Assembly: GCA_015657635.1 (NCBI GenBank)
Contig: JACDQM010000009.1
Location: 1-64,000 of the forward strand
Direction of reading: 5' to 3'
Length of the DNA: 64,000 nt
From: Roseateles sp.
Lineage (GTDB): Bacteria; Pseudomonadota; Gammaproteobacteria; Burkholderiales; Burkholderiaceae_C
Shown here: piece after piece, positions 55,334-63,504 of the stretch
How the letters are laid out: every line of letters starts with the position of its first letter
How positions within the stretch are numbered: the stretch's first letter is position 1
The notes under the pieces: model-generated
Databases searched by the model: none
What the model was told of the DNA's origin: nothing
Seen by the model: the letters and a program-made list of their open reading frames with translations, nothing else
Position numbers and translations under genes: made by a program

Positions 55334-57166
55334 ATGGCAATCATCGAAGTGAAAGTGCCTGACATCGGCGATGTCAAGGACGTGGCGGTCATCGAGCTGC
55401 TGGTGAAGGCGGGCGACACGGTCAAGGCCGAGCAGAGCCTGGTGACGGTCGAGAGCGACAAGGCCTCGATGGAGATCCCCAGCTCGCATGCCGGCGTGGT
55501 CAAGGAACTGCGCGTGGCCCTGGGTGACAAGGTCAATGAGGGCTCGGTGCTGCTGATGCTGGAAAGCGCGGAGGCGAGTGCGGCAGCGCCTGCAGCGGCG
55601 GCGCCTGTTGCGCCGGTTGCAGCGCCGGCCACGCCAGCAGCTGTGCCCGCCGTGGCAGCAGTTGCGCCTCAAGCCGCCAGCTACAGCGGCAGCGCCGATC
55701 TGGAAGCTGATGTGCTGGTGCTGGGCGGTGGCCCGGGCGGCTACTCGGCCGCCTTCCGCGCGGCCGACCTCGGCCTGAAGGTCGTGCTGGTGGAGCGTTA
55801 TGCCTCACTAGGCGGCGTTTGCCTGAACGTGGGCTGCATCCCGTCCAAGGCCCTGCTGCATGTGGCGGCGGTGATGGACGAGGTCTCGCACATGGCCGAT
55901 CTGGGCGTGGACTTCGGCGCGCCCAGCGTCAACATCGACAAGCTGCGCGGCCACAAGGAAAAAGTCATCGGCAAGCTCACCGGCGGCCTGGCTGGCATGG
56001 CCAAGATGCGCAAGGTGACTGTTCTGCGCGGCTACGGCAGCTTCCTGGATGCGAACCACCTGAGCATCGAAGAGACCACCGGCAGCTCGCAGGACAAGAC
56101 CGGCAAGACGCAGACCCTGCGCTTCAAGAAGGCCATCATCGCCGCCGGCTCGGCGGCGGTGCGACTGCCCTTCCTGCCGGACGACGAACGCATCGTCGAC
56201 AGCACCGGCGCGCTCGAACTGAAGGGCACGCCCAAGAAGATGCTGATCATCGGCGGCGGCATCATCGGCCTGGAGATGGGCACCGTCTACTCGACACTGG
56301 GCGCGCGCCTGGATGTGGTCGAGATGATGGACGGCCTGATGCAGGGCGCCGACCGCGACCTGGTCAAGGTCTGGGAGAAGATGAACAAGCACCGCTTCGA
56401 CAGCATCCTGTTGAAGACCAAGACGGTGGGCGCCACCGCCACGCCCGAGGGCATCAAAGTGCAGTTCGAGGGCCTGGATGGCACGAAGAGCGAGGGCCTC
56501 TACGATCTGGTGTTGCAAGCCGTGGGACGCACGCCCAATGGCAAGAAGATCGCCGCCGACAAGGCCGGCGTGGCGGTGACGGATCGCGGCTTCATCAATG
56601 TGGACGTGCAGATGCGGACCAGCCAGCCGCACATCTTCGCCATCGGCGACATCGTCGGCCAGCCCATGCTGGCGCACAAGGCGGTGCACGAGGCGCATGT
56701 GGCGGCCGAGGTCATCGCCGGCGAACTGCTGGGTGATGCTGAACTGGCCAAGAGCCAGTTCGATGCGCGCGTGATCCCCAGCGTGGCCTACACCGACCCC
56801 GAAGTGGCATGGGTCGGCCTGACCGAAGAGCAGGCCAAGGCCCAAGGCATCAAGGTCAAGAAGGGCTTGTTCCCCTGGGCCGCCTCAGGTCGCGCGATCG
56901 CCAATGGGCGCGATGAGGGCTTCACCAAGCTGCTGTTTGACGACAGTCCCGAGGCCCATGGCCACGGCAAGATCCTGGGCGGCGGCATCGTCGGCACGCA
57001 TGCCGGCGACATGATCGGCGAGATCGCCCTGGCCATCGAGATGGGCGCCGATGCGGTGGACATCGGCAAGACCATCCACCCGCACCCCACGCTGGGCGAG
57101 AGCATCGGCATGGCGGCCGAGGTGGCGCACGGCAGCTGCACGGACGTGCCGCCGGCGCGCAGGTAA
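55334..57166 (+). CDS. lpdA: Dihydrolipoamide dehydrogenase E3 with N-terminal lipoyl domain
   Basis: From [20 protein letters not shown] the product is 610 residues. A lipoyl domain (residues 1-80, Lys in [11 protein letters not shown]) and an Ala/Pro linker precede the flavoprotein: FAD motif [19 protein letters not shown], redox pair [19 protein letters not shown] motif [12 protein letters not shown] and C-terminal [13 protein letters not shown] with the catalytic His. It reoxidises the lipoyl arm with NAD+. The lipoyl-E3 fusion is known in betaproteobacteria. AAGGAG lies before the start at 55334; the frame is open upstream inside aceF. Confidence 0.95.
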   Translation: MAIIEVKVPDIGDVKDVAVIELLVKAGDTVKAEQSLVTVESDKASMEIPSSHAGVVKELRVALGDKVNEGSVLLMLESAEASAAAPAAAAPVAPVAAPATPAAVPAVAAVAPQAASYSGSADLEADVLVLGGGPGGYSAAFRAADLGLKVVLVERYASLGGVCLNVGCIPSKALLHVAAVMDEVSHMADLGVDFGAPSVNIDKLRGHKEKVIGKLTGGLAGMAKMRKVTVLRGYGSFLDANHLSIEETTGSSQDKTGKTQTLRFKKAIIAAGSAAVRLPFLPDDERIVDSTGALELKGTPKKMLIIGGGIIGLEMGTVYSTLGARLDVVEMMDGLMQGADRDLVKVWEKMNKHRFDSILLKTKTVGATATPEGIKVQFEGLDGTKSEGLYDLVLQAVGRTPNGKKIAADKAGVAVTDRGFINVDVQMRTSQPHIFAIGDIVGQPMLAHKAVHEAHVAAEVIAGELLGDAELAKSQFDARVIPSVAYTDPEVAWVGLTEEQAKAQGIKVKKGLFPWAASGRAIANGRDEGFTKLLFDDSPEAHGHGKILGGGIVGTHAGDMIGEIALAIEMGADAVDIGKTIHPHPTLGESIGMAAEVAHGSCTDVPPARR

Positions 57167-57173
57167 TCCGTTA

Positions 57174-57223
57174 CCGCGCTGCAAGACCCAAGCCCCGGAC
57201 GGGAAGCTGTCCGGGGCTTTGTG
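57174..57223 (+). repeat. Left direct repeat of the accessory segment
   Basis: The first 29 bases (57174-57202) are identical to 60705-60733, and the next 21 differ at four positions. The repeat includes the lpdA terminator hairpin. The two copies enclose the IS fragments, arsR and flavoprotein genes, about 3.5 kb apart. Whether this marks an insertion or is a dispersed repeat cannot be told from one window. Confidence 0.85.
57190..57220 (+). terminator. Terminator of aceE-aceF-lpdA
   Basis: AAGCCCCGGAC (57190-57200) pairs with GTCCGGGGCTTT (57209-57220) around an 8-base loop, then GTGCTTTG. It is part of the left 50-bp direct repeat (57174-57223). Confidence 0.78.
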
Positions 57224-57275
57224 CTTTGTGCGGCGGATCAGTCCCCGCAAAGTGATGTGTGGTTGCACAGTATTC

Positions 57276-58109
57276 ATGTCCGCCCCCGGCCAACCCAAGT
57301 GCCACAACCCGCGCCAGCCCGCGCGCACGCTGCTCTACCAAACGGTGGCCGAGCATGACGAGACTTGGCTTGAGCTGGCCAGCGCGGGCCAGTTCGACGG
57401 GCAGGGCGACCGCCACAGCCCCAGGCCCGACGCGTGCCAGGCGTTCACGAAGGTTCTGGAGTGCGGCATCTTTGCGCACGGCTTTGCCCGCGCTCGCTGC
57501 GAAGGCTGCGGGCACGATTTTCTGGTGGCCTTCTCCTGCAAAGGCCGGGGGGTCTGCCCCTCGTGCATGCACCACGCGGCGCATGGTGGAGGCGGCGGCA
57601 CACCTGACAGACCACGTCTTCCCCCGCCTGCCGGTGCGCCAGTGGGTGCTGTCGGTGCCGAAGAGGTTGCGTTACTTCATGCAGCGCGAGAGCGCGGTGT
57701 TGGGCATGGTGCTGCGCATCTTCTTGCGGGTGATTGAGCAAACCGTGCAAGGGGGCAGCCCCAGTGCAGCGCATGTGGACAAAGCAGCGCTGCACATTGG
57801 CGCGGTGGCCTTCATCCACCGCTTTGGCTCCAGCCTGAACGAGCATGTGCACTTCCACGTATGCGTGGTCGATGGGGTGTTTGAGGCGCAGGCGGCAGGC
57901 GAGGGCGAGGGCCGCGTGCAAGTTGGTGCGCAAGCGCCTCCGCCGGGTGTCATTTTCCACCCGGCCAGCGGCATCGTCTGCCAAGCGGTGGCGCAAGCCC
58001 AAGCCAGCTTGCGCCGGCGTATCCTGCGCGCCTTTGTGGGCAGGGGCCTGCTCGAAGACTTCGAGGCCCGGGAGATGTTGGGGTACAAGCACAGCGGGTT
58101 TTCGGTGGA
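57276..58109 (+). pseudogene. IS91-family transposase remnant
   Basis: From MSAPGQPKCHNPRQPARTLL the frame shows the IS91 N-terminal region and zinc-finger pair (ECGIFAHGFARARCEGCGHDF, KGRGVCPSC), then shifts near 57565-57575. It continues one frame over with RRMVEAAAHLTDHVFPRLPV, QWVLSVPKRLRYFM and the HUH-type motif HVHFHVCVVDGVFE. The homology stops at GFSVD near 58109, where IS3 sequence begins, so the C-terminal third with the active tyrosines is missing. IS91 elements move by rolling-circle replication. This copy is dead by both frameshift and truncation. Confidence 0.85.
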
Positions 58110-58295
58110 CAGCTGGGCCTGCAGGGCGTGCGCCGAGGCAAGGCGCTGCGCACGACCATCCCCGATCCCAAGGCACCGTGCCCGCTGGATCGGGTCAATC
58201 GGCAGTTCCGTGCGGAGCGCCCCAACCAGCTGTGGGTCTCGGACTTCACCTACGCCTCCACCTGGCAGGGCTGGGTCTATGTGGCGTTCGTCATC
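58110..58295 (+). pseudogene. IS3-family transposase (OrfB) fragment
   Basis: The frame reads QLGLQGVRRGKALRTT, then NRQFRAERPNQLWVSDFTYA and WQGWVYVAFVI, the HTH_21/rve junction of IS3-family OrfB including the first catalytic Asp (SDFTY). Only about 62 residues remain. It begins where the IS91 remnant ends and passes in frame into a TonB-receptor fragment at 58296. No IS ends are recognisable. Confidence 0.85.
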
Positions 58296-58545
58296 AACAC
58301 CAACACACCGAGTGCGCCAGACCGCCTGGGCAACCCGGCGCTGAAGCCCGAGCTGGCCACCGGTCTGGACATGGCCTATGAACACTACGGCCCGGGCGGC
58401 GCCATGTTCAGCGTGGGCGTTTTCCATCGCCGCCTCGAAGGCGTGGTGCGTCAGGTGCTGAGCCTGCGCGATGTCAGCTGGGCCCGGGTGCCACGCTGGG
58501 TCAGCGAGCCGCAGAACTTTGCGAACGCCCACACCAGCGGTCTTG
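58296..58545 (+). pseudogene. TonB-dependent receptor C-terminal fragment fused to IS3 remnant
   Basis: In the same frame as the IS3 fragment, NPALKPELATGLDMAYEHYG, MFSVGVFHRRLEGVVRQVL and PQNFANAHTSGLD are the typical late beta-barrel strands of a TonB-dependent receptor. The frame then runs on with unrelated residues to a stop at 58643. About 83 barrel residues remain, so no function is expected. It shows that a receptor gene was disrupted and partly deleted. It does not look like the receptor at 7283-9409. Confidence 0.75.
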
Positions 58546-58742
58546 ACTGCAGCCAGGGGCAAGTTCACAGCGATGGCTGCCGGACGCCGCGCTTTTCAGG
58601 TGCCTGGCGTTTGAGCCGCTCGAGGGCGCGGGATCGCGGGTAAGCCGCTCAGCGCCAGCGGAAGCCAGGCGCGGCTGGGATGCCCGGCGGCAGGGCGGCC
58701 CGGCATGGTCGGCACGGCAACTGCGCGCGGCTGGCGAGGCGC

Positions 58743-58787
58743 TTGACACCGCTGGCGCCCTGATTACAATATTCGTAATTCGACGAA
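58743..58787 (+). promoter_or_regulatory. Promoter and ArsR operator of arsR
   Basis: TTGACA (58743-58748) and TACAAT (58765-58770) are spaced by 16 bases. Immediately after the -10 is the dyad TTCGT-N6-ACGAA (58772-58787), which is repeated before the flavoprotein gene. The position fits repression by blocking RNA polymerase, released when ArsR binds its metalloid ligand. Confidence 0.8.
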
Positions 58788-58794
58788 AAGCGAT

Positions 58795-59115
58795 ATGACC
58801 AAACCCTGCGCCCCCACGAGTTGCGCGCCAGCGCCGCTGGATGATTCCCTGGACATCGCCGAGCTCGCGGTGTTGGCCAAGGCCCTGGCCCACCCGGCGC
58901 GGGTGCAACTGCTGCGCCATCTGGCGCTGACTGGCAGTTGCTACTTCGGCAATTTGTCTGACATCAGCGGTCTGGCGCCGTCGACGACTTCCCAGCATGT
59001 CAAGGTGCTCAAGGAAGCCGGGCTGATCCTCGGTTCTGCCGAGGAGCAGCGCACCTGCTACTGCGTGAACCCTGATCGCCTTGCGCTGCTCAAGCGCCTC
59101 GTCGAGGCCCTCTGA
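58795..59115 (+). CDS. ArsR-family metalloid-responsive repressor
   Basis: This 106-residue protein has the ArsR winged helix: LAKALAHPARVQLLRHLAL, recognition helix APSTTSQHVKVLKEAGLI and the wing EEQRTCYCVNPDRL. Cysteines at the N-terminus (KPCAPTSCAP), in GSCYFG and in CYC could bind As(III) or Sb(III); the typical ELCVCDL motif is absent. It lies under its own promoter and operator and directly precedes the flavoprotein gene, which carries the same operator. Metalloid sensing is inferred from family and cysteines. Confidence 0.9.
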   Translation: MTKPCAPTSCAPAPLDDSLDIAELAVLAKALAHPARVQLLRHLALTGSCYFGNLSDISGLAPSTTSQHVKVLKEAGLILGSAEEQRTCYCVNPDRLALLKRLVEAL

Positions 59116-59134
59116 CAAGAGGCCTCTCTTTTTT
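59104..59134 (+). terminator. Terminator between arsR and the flavoprotein gene
   Basis: GAGGCC (59104-59109) pairs with GGCCTC (59121-59126), followed by TCTTTTTT. The stem overlaps the last arsR codons, so the next gene probably uses its own promoter. Confidence 0.65.
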
Positions 59135-59143
59135 CCTCAATAA

Positions 59144-59159
59144 TTCGTTATTCGACGAA
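59144..59159 (+). promoter_or_regulatory. Second ArsR operator, upstream of the flavoprotein gene
   Basis: TTCGT-N6-ACGAA is the same 16-bp dyad as at 58772-58787, here 17 bases before the flavoprotein start, with AGGAG between. Two identical sites make a two-promoter regulon of ArsR plausible. Confidence 0.78.
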
Positions 59160-59176
59160 ATACATAGGAGTCTTCG

Positions 59177-60586
59177 ATGTCCACCCTCAACCCCCTGCCG
59201 GTCGCCGTCATCGGCGCTGGCCCCGTTGGTCTGGCCGCCGCTGCCCATCTGCTGCGTCGCGGCTTGCCGGTGCAGGTCCTTGAGGCCGGCGACGGCCCGG
59301 CTGCCCACCTGCAGGGCTACCAGCACGTGCGTCTGTTCTCGCCCTGGCGCTTCAACATCGACCGCGCCGCACGCGAATTGCTGGAGCAGGAAGGCTGGAC
59401 GCCGCCGCTCGACGAAGCAGCCTTGCCGACCGCCGGCGAGCTGCGCGACGCCTATCTGCTGCCGCTGGCGAGCAGCCGCGCGCTGCGTGAACACATCCGC
59501 TACGGCGCGCGGGTCGTCGCGCTCAGCCGCGAGCGCTTCGACAAGGTCAAGACCCGCGGCCGCGAACAGGCGCCCTTCGTGCTGCAAGTCCAGGGCGAGC
59601 GCGGTGTCGAGGAATTGCGCGCGAGCGCGGTGATCGACGCTTCCGGCACCTGGGGCCAGCCCAACCCACTGGGCGCCCATGGCCTGCCGGTGCCTGGCGA
59701 GCACGAATTCGCCGCGCAGATCCGCTATGGCATGCCCGACATTCTGGGTCGTGAGCGCGAGCGTTATGCCGGACGCCGCGTGCTGGTCGTCGGGGCCGGG
59801 CATTCGGCCGCCGGCAACCTGCTCGCGCTGGCGCAACTGGCGGCGGAGGTCGATGGCACGTCCATCGTCTGGGCGGTGCGCGGGCAGGACCTCAGGCGCC
59901 TGTTCGGCGGCGGCAGCAAGGATGGCCTGCCGGCGCGCGGCGAACTCGGCACGCGCCTGCGTGCACTCACGGACAGCGGCCGCTTGGAGCTGTACACCGG
60001 TTTTGCGATCGGCCGCATCGAGGCGGCCGCCGACGGCTCGCTGCGTGTCACCAACGCGAGTGATGAGCGTCGGATCGAGGGGCTGGCTACGATCGTCGCC
60101 GCTACCGGCGCCCGGCCCGATCTGAGCCTGAGCCGAGAGCTGCGCGTGCGCCTCGACCCCTGGCTGGAAAGCACCGAGCTGCTGGCACCACTGATCGACC
60201 CCAACGAGCACAGCTGCGGTACCGTGCGCCCGCATGGCCACCGCGAACTCGCCCACCCGGAAACCCGCTTCTACGCGATCGGCGCCAAGAGCTACGGCCG
60301 CGCGCCGAACTTTCTGATGGCGACCGGCTACGAGCAGGCGCGTTCGGTGGTGGCCGTTCTGGCCGGTGACCTGGCAGCTGCGGACGAGGTGCAGCTGGAG
60401 CTGCCGGAGACGGGGGTCTGTTCGACCGACTTCGCTTTGCCTGCCGAGGCAGCCTGCTGCGGCGGTCCGGCGCTGAAGGACAAGTCCGCCCGCTGCGCGC
60501 CAGACAAGGCGATGAAGCCCACCGGTGGCTGCGGCGATAGCAGCGCACCGTCTGTCGGCCACGCGAAGGCCAGCTGCTGTGCCTGA
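59177..60586 (+). CDS. FAD/NAD(P)-dependent flavoprotein (ArsO-like monooxygenase) with cysteine-rich tail
   Basis: The 469-residue protein has an N-terminal FAD motif VAVIGAGPVGLAAAAHLLRR, a second nucleotide motif VLVVGAGHSAAGNLLALAQL and an ATG-type motif (IVAATGARPDL). This is the layout of flavin monooxygenases and pyridine-nucleotide oxidoreductases. The last 56 residues are a low-complexity tail with seven cysteines (415, 427, 428, 440, 452, 467, 468), including two CC pairs, which suggests soft-metal binding. Its ArsR operator links it to metalloid response; ArsO-type enzymes are flavoproteins found in ars operons. Substrate and reaction are not established. Confidence 0.82.
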   Translation: MSTLNPLPVAVIGAGPVGLAAAAHLLRRGLPVQVLEAGDGPAAHLQGYQHVRLFSPWRFNIDRAARELLEQEGWTPPLDEAALPTAGELRDAYLLPLASSRALREHIRYGARVVALSRERFDKVKTRGREQAPFVLQVQGERGVEELRASAVIDASGTWGQPNPLGAHGLPVPGEHEFAAQIRYGMPDILGRERERYAGRRVLVVGAGHSAAGNLLALAQLAAEVDGTSIVWAVRGQDLRRLFGGGSKDGLPARGELGTRLRALTDSGRLELYTGFAIGRIEAAADGSLRVTNASDERRIEGLATIVAATGARPDLSLSRELRVRLDPWLESTELLAPLIDPNEHSCGTVRPHGHRELAHPETRFYAIGAKSYGRAPNFLMATGYEQARSVVAVLAGDLAAADEVQLELPETGVCSTDFALPAEAACCGGPALKDKSARCAPDKAMKPTGGCGDSSAPSVGHAKASCCA

Positions 60587-60704
60587 GGCTGGCGTGCGGT
60601 GGTTGCTGTCGCTGGAATAGCCCAGACCCTGCGCTGTGCATCCAGCGACGACTTTGCGCCGACCCCGGCGACAGCGTTGGCGGCCGAACTCGGTCCGGTC
60701 ACAC

Positions 60705-60754
60705 CCGCGCTGCAAGACCCAAGCCCCGGACGGCAGACTGTCCGGCGCTTTGTG
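60705..60754 (+). repeat. Right direct repeat of the accessory segment
   Basis: Copy of 57174-57223: 29 identical bases then 17 of 21. It contains a hairpin (AAGCCCCGGAC with GTCCGGCGCTTT, one mismatch), which could end the flavoprotein transcript. It lies 118 bases after that gene. Confidence 0.85.
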
Positions 60755-60798
60755 GTGTGGGGCGAGAGGCTTGCGCCTGCCGTCCTTGGATGCAGGCT

Positions 60799-61641
60799 TC
60801 AGCCTTCTTGGACGCCGATGCTCTGAGCCAGCTGTCTCAGGGCCGTCGAGGTGTCGTCGTTGCCAGGAAAGAAGGTTTCGAGCGCCAGCTCCTGCAGGGT
60901 GATGTCCACCGGTGAGCCGAACACGGTGGTGGTGCTGATCAGGTGCAGCAGGCCAGCGGGCGACTGGTAGAGGAAGGGCATCAGCACACCGGGATGTTCG
61001 CCGTCCAGGCGCTGAGCGCTGTGGGCGGACTGGGCTGGGTAGGCCATCAGTTCGGTGAGCAGATCAGCCAATCCCTCGTCACCGGTCTGCTGGATTTGTT
61101 GTCGCAGGCGCTCAAACAGGTGTTCGCGCCATTGGTTGAGATTGACGATGCGCGGTGCCAGGCCGCCAGGGTGCAGGCTGATGCGCAGCAGGTTGACGTG
61201 GCCTTGCAGCAGCTCGGGCGCCACACCGGCCAGCAGTGGCGCGACCATGCGGTTGGACAGGACGAGGTTCCAGTGGCGGTCGAAGGCGACGGCCGGCCAA
61301 GGTTCGTGGCTGTCCAGGATGTGCTGCACAGCGCGGCGGGCGGCCTGCATGCTGGGGTCATCCATGGCGTGTTGCCGGTACATGGGCGCGAAGCCGGCCG
61401 CGACAAGCCAGGCATTGCGCTCGCGCAGCGGCACGGCCAGCCGCTCGCACAGCCTGAGCACCAACTCGCGGCTGGGGCTGGCCTTGCCGTTCTCCACGCA
61501 GCTCAGGTGCCGGGTCGACATGTCAGCCTCAGCGGCCAGGTCGAGTTGGCTCAGCCGGCGCAACTGGCGCCAGTGGCGCAGGTGCTCGCCGACGCTGGCG
61601 CGGGGCGGCGGGCGAGAGGCGAGGGCGGGGGCTGCGTGCAT
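60799..61641 (-). CDS. XRE-family regulator with MmyB-like ligand-binding domain
   Basis: The 280-residue protein has an N-terminal helix-turn-helix (LRHWRQLRRLSQLDLAAEAD, STRHLSCVENGKASPSRELV) followed by the MmyB/MLTR ligand-binding region (EPWPAVAFDRHWNLVLSN, FLYQSPAGLLHLISTTTVFG, LALETFFPGND). Proteins of this type often repress a divergent redox or membrane gene in response to a lipid-like ligand. The divergent neighbour is the small membrane protein at 61778, 136 bases away. Target and ligand are inferred only. Confidence 0.92.
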   Translation of the reverse strand: MHAAPALASRPPPRASVGEHLRHWRQLRRLSQLDLAAEADMSTRHLSCVENGKASPSRELVLRLCERLAVPLRERNAWLVAAGFAPMYRQHAMDDPSMQAARRAVQHILDSHEPWPAVAFDRHWNLVLSNRMVAPLLAGVAPELLQGHVNLLRISLHPGGLAPRIVNLNQWREHLFERLRQQIQQTGDEGLADLLTELMAYPAQSAHSAQRLDGEHPGVLMPFLYQSPAGLLHLISTTTVFGSPVDITLQELALETFFPGNDDTSTALRQLAQSIGVQEG

Positions 61642-61777
61642 GGGCAGATGTTAGAGCGGGCGCGCCGACGCGCCATGACCTGCGGGGTCATGGACCCGGT
61701 GCGAGTGCCGGCCGAGCATGCGCATCCATGAATCCAACCCCTTCTCTCCCTCTCTCAATCCCTTCAAGGAGCTCACC

Positions 61778-62179
61778 ATGTTGAAGCTGTCTGTTTCTGC
61801 CTTGCGTCGGGTGCTGTGGCTGGACGCCGCCAGCGGCCTGGGCATGGCCATCGCCCACTTCGTCTTTCCTCAGCAGCTGTCCGATGGGCTGGGCCTGCCA
61901 CTGGTCTGGCTACAGGTGTCGGGCCTGATCGTGTGCGGCGCCGTGACGCTGTCGGCTGTGTTGGCGGCGCACGCCCAGCCCCCGGTAGCAGGTGTGCGCC
62001 TGCTCGTGGCGGGGAACTTCCTCTGGGTGGCCGCCAGCATGTGGACGGTCTGGGGCGCTGGCCTGCCGCTCACCACGCTGGGCATGTTCTGGGTATTGCT
62101 GCAGGCCGCGTTCGTGTTCGGACTGGCCGAGCTGGAGTGGATCGGCAGCCGCCACGCGCAAAGACTGTCGATGGCTTGA
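61778..62179 (+). CDS. Small four-helix membrane protein, unknown function
   Basis: From MLKLSVSALRRVLWLDAASG, with AAGGAG upstream, the product is 133 residues with about four hydrophobic segments. Its ends are polar (GSRHAQRLSMA). The frame is open from 61718, but that start lacks a ribosome site. It is divergent from the XRE/MmyB regulator and is its likely target. I do not recognise a named family. The 217 bases after it, up to the glucokinase stop, hold no gene I can support. Confidence 0.75.
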   Translation: MLKLSVSALRRVLWLDAASGLGMAIAHFVFPQQLSDGLGLPLVWLQVSGLIVCGAVTLSAVLAAHAQPPVAGVRLLVAGNFLWVAASMWTVWGAGLPLTTLGMFWVLLQAAFVFGLAELEWIGSRHAQRLSMA

Positions 62180-62396
62180 TGGCAGGGACTGAGGCGCCTC
62201 TCATCAGACCTGCGCCGGCCGCCGCGCCGTCAGCGATCAGCGGCGGTGCCGGCATGTGGCTGGGTTTCCAGACCTCGACAAGAGCCAGGGCAAGGCCGTG
62301 CCTTTCGCTGGCCCGGCGGTCTTCGAAGCTGCAAAACGCTCTCGCACGCCGCAGTTCAGGGTGCCGAGATGGCTTCTAGCGGTTCAAGTTTGCGGG

Positions 62397-63392
62397 TCAG
62401 CCCTGCTCAGCTGCCTCAAGGTCGAGCGCTCTCGACGCACCGACAAGCGCTGGGGAAACGTCGGCGCGGATCACGAAGACCGGGATCGGTGCGAGGTAGT
62501 CCCTGAAGCGCCCCTTGTCCTCGAAACGGCTACGGAACAGAGATGTCTCGAGGACTGAGATCAGCCTCGGTGCGATGCCGCCGCCGATGTAGACACCGCC
62601 TCGCGCGCCGAGTGTCAGCGCCAGGTTTCCGGCCACGCTACCCAGAAAGCTGCAAAACATCAGCACGGCACGCTGTGCAATCGAGTCAGAGCCGGCGTGC
62701 GCGCGCTCGATCACCTGCGCTGGCGTCGGATCCGCGATCGTCAATCCCTCGATGGCGCACAGTGCGCCGTAGAGATTGACGAGACCTGGCCCCGAGAGCA
62801 CCCGCTCAGCAGAGACATGGCCGAAGCGCAAGCGCAGCCTGGCAATGACGGCGGCTTCCTCATCACTGATGGCCGCCAGGCTCGCGTGCCCCCCTTCGCC
62901 AGCAACGGCCTTGCTTGCCCCGCCCGGCAGACGCAGCAGGCCCGAAACGCCCAAGCCCGTGCCGGCGCCAAGAACGGCGAGCGGTTCGTCTTCTACTCCG
63001 CCTCCGCCACCAAGCTGATGCAAGTCCGCCACGCCAAGCGCAGGCAGCGACAGGGCCAACGCGGTGAAGTCATTGACGACCGCCAGACGGGCGACGTCGA
63101 GTTCGTCCTTCAGCTTTGAGATCGAGAAGGACCAGTGGTGATTCGTCATGCGGACTTCGTCGCCGGTGATGGGGTTGGCGATTCCAAGTGCGCAGGCGCG
63201 AGGCGCCTGCTTCCTGTGGTCCTGCAAGTAGCGGCTGATGGCGGCACCGAGGGAAGCATGGTCGGCACAGCGGTAGTTGGCTATGTCGCTCAGCGGTTCG
63301 CCGGCCGCACGCGCCCAAGCCAAGCGCGCGTTGGTGCCGCCGATGTCGCCAAGCAAGCGCGGATAGGTCGTCGACTCGGAGTTGGTGTTCAT
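62397..63392 (-). CDS. glk: Glucokinase
   Basis: The 331-residue protein begins with the ATP motif LLGDIGGTNARLAWAR, followed by VVNDFTALALSLPAL (catalytic Asp), AVLGAGTGLGVSGLL and GEGGHASLA with the conserved His. It is the Glk (PF02685) type that phosphorylates glucose to glucose 6-phosphate in the cytoplasm. It is divergent from the GH30 gene, with a LacI-type dyad between, so sugar-responsive control of both is likely. Confidence 0.95.
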   Translation of the reverse strand: MNTNSESTTYPRLLGDIGGTNARLAWARAAGEPLSDIANYRCADHASLGAAISRYLQDHRKQAPRACALGIANPITGDEVRMTNHHWSFSISKLKDELDVARLAVVNDFTALALSLPALGVADLHQLGGGGGVEDEPLAVLGAGTGLGVSGLLRLPGGASKAVAGEGGHASLAAISDEEAAVIARLRLRFGHVSAERVLSGPGLVNLYGALCAIEGLTIADPTPAQVIERAHAGSDSIAQRAVLMFCSFLGSVAGNLALTLGARGGVYIGGGIAPRLISVLETSLFRSRFEDKGRFRDYLAPIPVFVIRADVSPALVGASRALDLEAAEQG

Positions 63393-63430
63393 GGGGCGCT
63401 GGATAGGTTTGAGGGCTTCTGCAATACTAT

Positions 63431-63443
63431 TGAAAGCGCTTCA
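63431..63443. promoter_or_regulatory. LacI-family-like operator between glk and GH30 genes
   Basis: TGAAAGCGCTTCA contains the perfect 8-bp palindrome AAGCGCTT with flanking TG/CA, resembling LacI/GalR-type sites (central CG, TGnAA half-sites). It lies 39 bases before glk and 62 before the GH30 start, suitable to control both. No LacI gene is in the window. Confidence 0.6.
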
Positions 63444-63504
63444 TAAAGCAAGCGCCGGCTGCATCCCCCCCCTGCGCAACGAGTCTGCTAGCGACACAGT
63501 CCTG

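Noticed and set aside
60599-60826. Short open frame of 75 codons after the flavoprotein
   Set aside because: It spans the right 50-bp repeat with its hairpin and resembles the similar spurious frame over the left repeat; no independent gene evidence.
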